DNA from: NP936 sp002726085
Lineage (GTDB): Bacteria; Acidobacteriota; Vicinamibacteria; Vicinamibacterales; UBA8438
Direction: 5' to 3'
Length of the DNA stretch: 64,000 nucleotides
Assembly (NCBI GenBank): GCA_036012905.1
Contig: DASCQF010000105.1
Span: forward strand, 1 to 64,000
Part shown: piece after piece, positions 58,238 to 64,000 of the stretch
Numbering within the stretch: the stretch's first letter is position 1
Layout of the letters: each line of letters starts with the position of its first letter
Notes under the pieces: generated by a model
What the model saw: the letters and a program-made list of their open reading frames with translations, nothing else
The model's database searches: none
What the model was told of the DNA's origin: nothing
Translations under genes and position numbers: made by a program

Positions 58238-58278
58238 CTGCTCGAGTGCTCGGGCCCTTAGGGGCGGGGAGGGTTGCT

Positions 58279-58770
58279 GTGCTGACTGTGAGATGTGGAC
58301 GGCGGCGGTGGATGCGCGTGCTCCCGCTGGCGACTGGGCTCGTTGCTTGCGGTGGCGGCGCGCCCGAGGCGGAGCCGGTGCCGGCGGCCGCGGCGCCGAT
58401 GGAGACCATGGCGGATCGGTCGTCGACGACACCGTCGGTGTCGTTCGTGACGCCGGCCGATGGTGCGACCGTGTCGAGCCCGGTGGCGACGGAGTTCATC
58501 GTGTCGAATCTGAACATCTCGCCGGTGCCCGAAGAGGTCGAGATGCCGCGCGAGGGAATGGGTCATCACCATGTCGGTATCGACACCGAGTGCCTTGCAG
58601 TCGGCGAGGTGATTCCCAAGGCCGATCCGTGGGTGCACTTCGGCGACGGGTCGAAGGTGTTCGACACGATGTTGCCCGCGGGGCAACATACGCTGACACT
58701 GCAGATCGGCGACGACGAGCACCGAACCCAAGACGGCCTGTGCACGACGATCTCGGTGACCGTCCAGTAG
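58279..58770 (+). CDS. DUF4399 lipoprotein
   Basis: 163 residues from GTG 58279, which has GGAGGG five bases upstream; ATG 58312 is the alternative. Lipobox LVAC near residue 24, then a low-complexity linker and the DUF4399 domain: VSFVTPADGATVSSPVATEF, EGMGHHHVGIDTE, GAGQHTLTLQIGDD-like PAGQHTLTLQIGDDEH. The His-rich motif suggests metal binding. It sits between the EhpF-like and aldehyde-dehydrogenase-like genes. Confidence 0.85.
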   Translation: MLTVRCGRRRWMRVLPLATGLVACGGGAPEAEPVPAAAAPMETMADRSSTTPSVSFVTPADGATVSSPVATEFIVSNLNISPVPEEVEMPREGMGHHHVGIDTECLAVGEVIPKADPWVHFGDGSKVFDTMLPAGQHTLTLQIGDDEHRTQDGLCTTISVTVQ

Positions 58771-58825
58771 GTCGAAGGGCCGACGCCAGAACGCGTGCAG
58801 CCAGAATGGCAGGATTGACACAGCC

Positions 58826-60247
58826 GTGATTCACTTTCCGATTCTTCGCTGGGGACAGCCGTATACGAGTCTCGACACCACCAAGGTCGAGCACTTCGCG
58901 ACCGGCGAGCCGGTGGCCGAGGTGAGCCAGGCGAACCCTGGCATCGTCGCCCGCGACATGCGGAAGGGCGCCGAGCGCGCTCGAGACGCGTTGCGTGAGA
59001 TTCCCTGTGTCGAGCTGCTCCAGATGGTCAAAAAGGGCGGCGAGCTGTTCAAGTCGGCCGAGCTACCGCTGGGTGATGGCGCGCAGACCCCGGAAGACTT
59101 CGTGCGTCAGCAGTCGGCGACGACCGGGCTTCCCGAGCACATGTGCCGTATGAACATGGGCAAGCTCGAGTATGTGCTCAGCCACCTCGACGACGTGCTC
59201 ACGTCGCTCACCCGCAAGCTCGACTATGACATCCTGACCCGCGGGTATGGCGAAGAGGATGGCGTGATGCGCAGCTACCAGGCGACGACGCCGGTGGTCG
59301 GCATGGTGCTGCCGTCAAATTCGCCCGGGGTGCACAGCCTCTGGTTGCCGATCCTCCCGCTGCAGATCGGGCTGGTGCTGAAGCCGGGTCCCCAGGAGCC
59401 CTGGACCCCGTGGCGCATGGCGCAGGCGTTCTTCCAGGCGGGGGTGCCGAAGGAAGCGATTGCGCTCTACCCCGGTCTTGGCGACGTCGGCGCGGCGGTG
59501 CTGAACAACACCGCACGCAGCCTCATCTTTGGCGGCACGGCCACGGTGGAGCAGTACGCTGCCAGCCCCGGTGTGCAGGTGCACGGTCCAGGGTTCAGCA
59601 AGATTCTGCTGGGTGAGGACACGGTTGATGACTGGGAGCAATATGTCGATCTGATGGTCGACAGCGTCCTGACCAACAGCGGACGCGGCTGTATCAATTG
59701 CTCTGGTATCTGGGCGCCGCGCCACTCGCGCGAGATCGCCGAGGCGGTGGCCGAGCGGCTGGGTCCGATTGCGCCGTTGCCGCCCGAAGACCCACTGGCG
59801 GCGCTCGCGGCGTTCACCGTGCCGGGGCAGGCGGCCGCAATCTCGGCCGATATCGACAACGCCCTGAAGGAGGACGGTGTCGAGGAAGTGTCGGCCAGGC
59901 ATCAGGACGGCGGTCGGTTGGTGCCACAGGACCGGTGCGATTACATCCGCCCGACCGTCATGCACTGCGCTTCGCCCGGCGTGGCGATGGCCAAGAAGGA
60001 GTATATGTATCCGTTCGTGACGGTGGTGGAGTGCCCGCAAGACAAGATGATCGGCGCGATCGGCACGACGCTGGTGGCGACCGGTCTCACCGAGGACCCG
60101 GCGTTCACGCGGGCGCTTCTGGACGCACGCAACATCGACCGGCTGAATATCGGGCCGGTTCCGACGATCAAGCTCAACTGGCTGCAGCCGCACGAGGGAA
60201 ACATCGTGGATTTCCTCTTCCGGCCGCGGGCATTCCAGCGGGCATGA
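58826..60247 (+). CDS. Aldehyde dehydrogenase-like acyl reductase, EhpG/LuxC-like
   Basis: 473 residues from GTG 58826 (IHFPILRWGQPY). Rossmann region TPVVGMVLPSNSPGVHSLWLP near residue 155; GLVLKPGPQEPWTP; catalytic Cys in NSGRGCINCSGIWAPR near residue 290. The usual ALDH general-base Glu motif is not obvious, as in acyl-reducing members. It likely reduces an activated acyl group (from the EhpF-like enzyme) to an aldehyde with NAD(P)H. Substrate unknown. Confidence 0.8.
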   Translation: MIHFPILRWGQPYTSLDTTKVEHFATGEPVAEVSQANPGIVARDMRKGAERARDALREIPCVELLQMVKKGGELFKSAELPLGDGAQTPEDFVRQQSATTGLPEHMCRMNMGKLEYVLSHLDDVLTSLTRKLDYDILTRGYGEEDGVMRSYQATTPVVGMVLPSNSPGVHSLWLPILPLQIGLVLKPGPQEPWTPWRMAQAFFQAGVPKEAIALYPGLGDVGAAVLNNTARSLIFGGTATVEQYAASPGVQVHGPGFSKILLGEDTVDDWEQYVDLMVDSVLTNSGRGCINCSGIWAPRHSREIAEAVAERLGPIAPLPPEDPLAALAAFTVPGQAAAISADIDNALKEDGVEEVSARHQDGGRLVPQDRCDYIRPTVMHCASPGVAMAKKEYMYPFVTVVECPQDKMIGAIGTTLVATGLTEDPAFTRALLDARNIDRLNIGPVPTIKLNWLQPHEGNIVDFLFRPRAFQRA

Positions 60248-60428
60248 TTAGACGGGGCTGCATCAATTGACGGGGCTTCGCCCCGGGCCCCCGCGGGCGC
60301 TACGCGGGGACCCGGAGGGCCCCACTCCGCACCCGCGAGCCGCGCACGTGCGCGGCTTGGCCGTTACCAATCGGGGCCGAGGCAGTTGTGGCAAGGCCCT
60401 GCAGGGCCGCTGACGAATCGCCCACGCC
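60248..60428. repeat. Array of four GC-rich hairpins
   Basis: GGGGC-TTC-GCCCC (60272-60284), GGGCCCCCGCG with CGCGGGGACCC (60285-60313, one mismatch), the perfect 20-bp palindrome AGCCGCGCACGTGCGCGGCT (60338-60357), and GGCCCTGCAGGGCC (60395-60408). The 181-bp gap has no ORF. It is a likely transcription barrier between the ALDH-like gene and the ABC genes, or a cluster of repeat elements. Confidence 0.75.
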
Positions 60429-61112
60429 GTGCTCAAAGTCACCAACCTCGCCAAGTCGTATCCGACCCCGCGCGGTCCGCTGGAGATCCTCTCCGATCTG
60501 TCGTTCTCGTTGGGACCCGGCGACGCCGCCTCGATCGTCGGTCCGTCCGGCAGCGGCAAGAGCACGCTCCTCTACATTCTTGGCGCGCTCGAGCCGCCTA
60601 CCTCCGGCACGGTCACCGTGGACGGCGTCGATCCGTTTACGCTGGCACCGGCCGAGCTGGCGGCGTTCCGGAACCGGCGTGTCGGGTTCGTCTTTCAGGA
60701 CCACCTGTTGCTGCCCCAGTGCACCGTGCTCGAAAATGTGCTCATCCCGACGCTGGTGGGCCAGAGCGACGCGGATGCGCCGGGCCGGGCCCGAGACTTG
60801 CTCGAGGGGGTCGGTCTGGCCGATCGACTCGACCATCGTCCGGCCGAGCTGTCGGGTGGCGAGCGGCAGCGTGTAGCGCTGGCTCGCGCGCTCATCCGGC
60901 AGCCGCCGCTGGTGCTGTGTGACGAGCCGACGGGAAACCTGGACCACGCCGCAGGCGACGTGGTGGCCACGATGCTGTTCGACCTCCATCAACGGCAGGA
61001 CACCGTGCTGGTGGTGGTGACCCACAACACCGGGCTGGCAGCGAAGTGTTCCACTCGGTTCGAGCTGGTCGGACAGCGGCTGGAGCAGCGAGACACCTCA
61101 GGTATCGCATGA
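60429..61112 (+). CDS. ABC transporter ATP-binding protein (MacB/LolD type)
   Basis: 227 residues from GTG 60429. Walker A GPSGSGKST, Q-loop VFQDHLLLP, signature ELSGGERQRVALARAL, Walker B LVLCDEPTGNLD, H-loop VVVTHNT. These place it in the MacB/LolD/FtsE group that energises mechanotransmission-type permeases. It overlaps the permease gene by 4 nt (ATGA). Confidence 0.92.
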   Translation: MLKVTNLAKSYPTPRGPLEILSDLSFSLGPGDAASIVGPSGSGKSTLLYILGALEPPTSGTVTVDGVDPFTLAPAELAAFRNRRVGFVFQDHLLLPQCTVLENVLIPTLVGQSDADAPGRARDLLEGVGLADRLDHRPAELSGGERQRVALARALIRQPPLVLCDEPTGNLDHAAGDVVATMLFDLHQRQDTVLVVVTHNTGLAAKCSTRFELVGQRLEQRDTSGIA

Positions 61113-64000
61113 CGTTTAACACCCTGTTGCGACGCAGCCTGACCCACTTCTGGCGTACCAACCTCGCCGTCATCGCCGGTGTGGGTGTAGCAGTGTCGGT
61201 GCTCGCCGGCGCTTTCCTGGTCGGCACTTCAGTGCGGGCGAGCTTACGTGACCTGGCGTTGCTGCGGCTCGGGCAGGTGGACCACGTCGTCACCTCCGGT
61301 CTGTTCTTCCGCGAGGCGCTGGTCGACGAGCTGGCGGCGTCCGGGGACCTGGGCACTACCGCGACCGAGGCGGCGCCACTGATCGCGCTCGAGGGGTTTG
61401 CGACCCATCAGGAAAGCGGGAGCCGGGCGGGCGGCATCCAGGTGTACGGGGTCGACGAGCGGTTCTGGGCCTTCCACGGGTTCGAGGCCGGGGGACGGGT
61501 GCCCGAGCCCGGCGCTGTGCTGGTCAGCAGCGGGCTCGCGCGGGAGCTCGGGGTGGCAGTGGACGAGACCCTGCTGGTCCGTGTCCAGAAACCGTCAGCC
61601 ATTCCGGTTGAGTCATTGCACGGGCGCCGCGACGATCTCGGGGAGACGATGCGGCTGCGCATCCAGCAGGTGCTGGCATCGGACGAACTTGGCGAATTCT
61701 CGTTCCGGCCGCAGCAGGGACTCGCGCGCGCGGTATTTGTCAGTCTAGGCCGGATGCAGCGGGACCTGGGGCTCGACCGGCAGGCGAACACGATATTACT
61801 GGGTTCCAGTGGTGCGACCACCGCGATCGAGGACACGTCGGCGGCGGTCGCGGCCATCGAGGCCGCCCTGCGCACCGAGACGCGGCTGGAGGACCTTGGT
61901 GTTCGGGTGCGGGTGTTGGAGGGGCCCGGTGCGCTGGTGGTCGAGTCGGCGGCCGGCCTACTCGGGGACGACACTGTCACGGCAGCTCGGTTAGCAGCCG
62001 CCCAGGCCGGTATGGCCGACCAGCCGATCCTGACCTATCTAGCCAACGAGATCCGCCTCGGCGATCGCATCACGCCGTATTCACTCGTCACCGCGCTCGA
62101 TCTCGAGGCGCTCGAGCTGGATGCCGTCGACATTGGCGCTACCGGAACCGACCCGCCGCCGATTGTCCTCAACAGCTGGACTGCCGACGACCTCCAGGCC
62201 GCGCCGGGTGATGTCGTGTCGGTCCAGTACTTTCGGTGGGCGGACGCTGGGGCGTTGCTGACCGAGGAGGCCGAATTCCTGGTGGCCGGTGTCGTCCCGC
62301 TCGAGGGGCTGGCGGCCGACCGGGATTTCGCGCCCGAGTATCCCGGTATCACCGAGGCAACCGACGTCTCCGACTGGGACCCGCCGTTTCCGATCGACCT
62401 CGATCTGGTTCGCCAGAAGGACGAGGCCTACTGGGACGAGTACCGAACCGCCGCAAAAGGGTTTCTCCCGCTCGGCGCGGGGCAGGATTTGTGGCGGTCG
62501 CGGTGGGGGCAGGTCACCTCGCTACGCGTCGTGCCTGCCACCGGGCCGCCCGAGGCGGTGGCCGAGACCTACAGCGCCGCGCTGCGGTCCGCGCTCGACC
62601 CGCTCGCGGCCGGCTTTGTCGTGTATCCGGCGCGCGCGCTCGCGCTCGAGGCGGCCGTCGGGGTGACCGACTTCGGCGAGTACTTCACCTACTTCAGCTT
62701 CTTCCTCGTGGTGTCGGCGCTTCTGCTGGCAAGCCTCTTCTTCCGGCTTGGCGTCGAACAGCGGCTGGCCGAGATCGGGGCGCTGAGAGCGCTGGGCTTC
62801 GACCAGACGCGGGTCCGCCGGCTGTTCTGGGCGGAGGGGGCGGCGCTCTCATTCGCCGGCAGTCTTCTTGGCGTGGTGGGAGCGGTCGGCTACGCCGATC
62901 TGATCATGTGGGGGTTGCGCACATGGTGGGTCGATGCGGTGGGGACCACGCTGTTGACGTTACACGTGTCGCCGGTGGCGCTCGGGGCCGGCGTGGCGGG
63001 TGGCATGCTGGCCGCATTTGCCTCGATCGCGTGGACCCTGCGTGCCGTGGCGGCGGCTACGCCGCGGGCCCTCATCAGCGGGTCGCTGCCAGACACCGTT
63101 GGTGGCCGCGGTCAGAAAGCGCGTGGAGCCGGTCTCGCGAAGCGTGCGCCGACGGCGCTCGGGCTTGCGGGCGCGCTCGTGTTGGCTGCTACGGTGGCCG
63201 GGGCCATCGGCGATACAGCCGGGTTCTTCGGTGCCGGGCTGCTGTTCCTGGCGGCGTCGCTCACTTTGGCGTGGGTCCTGCTGGGGCGGCAGGATCGCGG
63301 CGTCGTCGCCGCGCCGACCGCCTGGTCCGTCTCTCAGGTAGGAATCCGCAACGCCACCGCGCGACCCGGCCGCTCGGTGCTCTGCATCACACTCATTGCC
63401 TTCGCGGCATTCATCATCGTCGCTGTCGACGCCTTCCACCGGGAGGGCGGCGAGGCGACGTCGGACCCCGCGTCCGGCACCGGCGGGTACCCGCTGCTGG
63501 CCGAGTCGCTGCTGCCGATCGTGCTCGACCTGTCCTCCGAGGACGGTCGGGCGCAGCTGGGGGTGTCGGCGGTCGATGACGACGTGTTCGGTGGAACCGC
63601 CTATGCCCGATTTCGCGTGCGGCCCGGCGAGGATGCGAGCTGCCTCAATCTGTATCAGGCCAAAGACCCTCGGCTGCTGGCGCCCGATATGGCGTTCGTC
63701 GAACAGGGACGATTCGGGTTTGGTCGCACCTTGGCCCAGACCGAGGCGGAAGCGGCGAATCCTTGGCTGCTCCTCGACCGGGTGTTCGATGACGGCGCGG
63801 TGCCGGCGATTGCCGACGCGACTTCACTGGCCTATGCATTGCATCTGTCGGTGGGTGACGACTTCATCTTGAACCGGGAAAGCGACAACCCTATCCGGTT
63901 GCGGATCGTGGCGGCGCTGTCAGACAGCATCTTCCAGCGTGAGCTGATCATCGGTGAGCCGCACTTCGCGCGGTTGTTCCCGGAGCACGAGGGTTACCGG
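61109..64000 (+). CDS. ABC transporter permease, FtsX/MacB type (partial, runs off window)
   Basis: Open for 964 codons from ATG 61109 to the window end with no stop. The N-terminus THFWRTNLAVIAGVGVAVSVLAGAFLVG is a membrane helix followed by a long periplasmic domain. A second membrane block starts near residue 525 (YFTYFSFFLVVSALLLASLFF, EIGALRALGFDQTRVRRLFWAEG, the FtsX core). A second FtsX-like repeat follows (SVSQVGIRNATARPGRSVLCITLIAFAAFIIV). This long duplicated architecture resembles LolCE-type or lipoprotein/efflux permeases. The substrate is unknown. Confidence 0.88.
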   Translation, partial: MTFNTLLRRSLTHFWRTNLAVIAGVGVAVSVLAGAFLVGTSVRASLRDLALLRLGQVDHVVTSGLFFREALVDELAASGDLGTTATEAAPLIALEGFATHQESGSRAGGIQVYGVDERFWAFHGFEAGGRVPEPGAVLVSSGLARELGVAVDETLLVRVQKPSAIPVESLHGRRDDLGETMRLRIQQVLASDELGEFSFRPQQGLARAVFVSLGRMQRDLGLDRQANTILLGSSGATTAIEDTSAAVAAIEAALRTETRLEDLGVRVRVLEGPGALVVESAAGLLGDDTVTAARLAAAQAGMADQPILTYLANEIRLGDRITPYSLVTALDLEALELDAVDIGATGTDPPPIVLNSWTADDLQAAPGDVVSVQYFRWADAGALLTEEAEFLVAGVVPLEGLAADRDFAPEYPGITEATDVSDWDPPFPIDLDLVRQKDEAYWDEYRTAAKGFLPLGAGQDLWRSRWGQVTSLRVVPATGPPEAVAETYSAALRSALDPLAAGFVVYPARALALEAAVGVTDFGEYFTYFSFFLVVSALLLASLFFRLGVEQRLAEIGALRALGFDQTRVRRLFWAEGAALSFAGSLLGVVGAVGYADLIMWGLRTWWVDAVGTTLLTLHVSPVALGAGVAGGMLAAFASIAWTLRAVAAATPRALISGSLPDTVGGRGQKARGAGLAKRAPTALGLAGALVLAATVAGAIGDTAGFFGAGLLFLAASLTLAWVLLGRQDRGVVAAPTAWSVSQVGIRNATARPGRSVLCITLIAFAAFIIVAVDAFHREGGEATSDPASGTGGYPLLAESLLPIVLDLSSEDGRAQLGVSAVDDDVFGGTAYARFRVRPGEDASCLNLYQAKDPRLLAPDMAFVEQGRFGFGRTLAQTEAEAANPWLLLDRVFDDGAVPAIADATSLAYALHLSVGDDFILNRESDNPIRLRIVAALSDSIFQRELIIGEPHFARLFPEHEGYR

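Overview
GC-rich bacterial chromosome segment with no ribosomal RNA, tRNA, phage or CRISPR seen. It encodes a Gram-negative, adenylylation/uridylylation-controlled nitrogen system (GlnE, GlnD, two PII proteins), outer-membrane barrels and lipoproteins, a DUF1800/DUF1501 pair, many AlkP-superfamily enzymes and many dispersed hairpin repeats. This gene mix best fits Acidobacteriota (Vicinamibacteria-like), but that is an inference from gene content; no marker gene in the window settles it.

Layout. 184-4195 (minus): lysine/diaminopimelate operon, ACT protein-dapB-dapA-dapD-dapE-like peptidase. 4327-8772: quinone oxidoreductase (+), a TreT-like trehalose synthase coupled to a DUF5752-like protein (minus), a SEC-C zinc protein (+) and an aldo/keto reductase (+). 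8914-29732 (minus): a roughly 21-kb nitrogen-assimilation block. In transcription order it holds a LysR regulator, gltB, gltD, a NifA-like sigma-54 activator, glnK, amtB, two TorF-like porins, glnD, glnB, glnA and glnE. A good -24/-12 promoter lies upstream of glnK-amtB. 29856-35385 (minus): an assimilatory sulfate-reduction operon (DUF2061, cysH, siroheme genes, a long sulfite reductase and an unknown gene). It is preceded by a previously unlisted 23-codon leader ORF with three consecutive Cys codons, a strong intrinsic terminator and a promoter: the architecture of a cysteine attenuator.

35539-45678 (minus): sulfatase-like lipoprotein, DUF2235 hydrolase, a membrane protein, a ribbon-helix-helix-like small protein, two large AlkP-superfamily (COG3379-like) proteins and a sulfotransferase. 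The sulfotransferase is divergent from cysQ and the bifunctional sat-cysC gene (45777-48502), which make the sulfate donor PAPS and remove its by-product PAP. 48621-53877: DUF4202, DUF1800/DUF1501 pair, BASS-type transporter. 54061-55761: an EcsC protein with unlike codon use, a 165-bp near-perfect palindrome that looks like a MITE, and a small outer-membrane protein. 55816-60247: DUF2164, DUF6526, a pterin dehydratase that appears to start at ATC, an EhpF-like adenylating enzyme and an aldehyde-dehydrogenase-like partner (putative carboxylate-reduction pair) around a DUF4399 lipoprotein. 60429-64000: ABC ATPase and a permease running off the window.

Across the window, eight intergenic copies of a heptamer array (GTCAGGA/GACAGGA type), mostly followed by a GCCGGAGGGCTTCGCCGGC-type hairpin, mark gene borders. 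One is translated as the tail of CysQ. The strongest candidates for something new are the polycysteine leader/attenuator, the repeat family, the palindromic element, and the AlkP/sulfotransferase surface-modification block.
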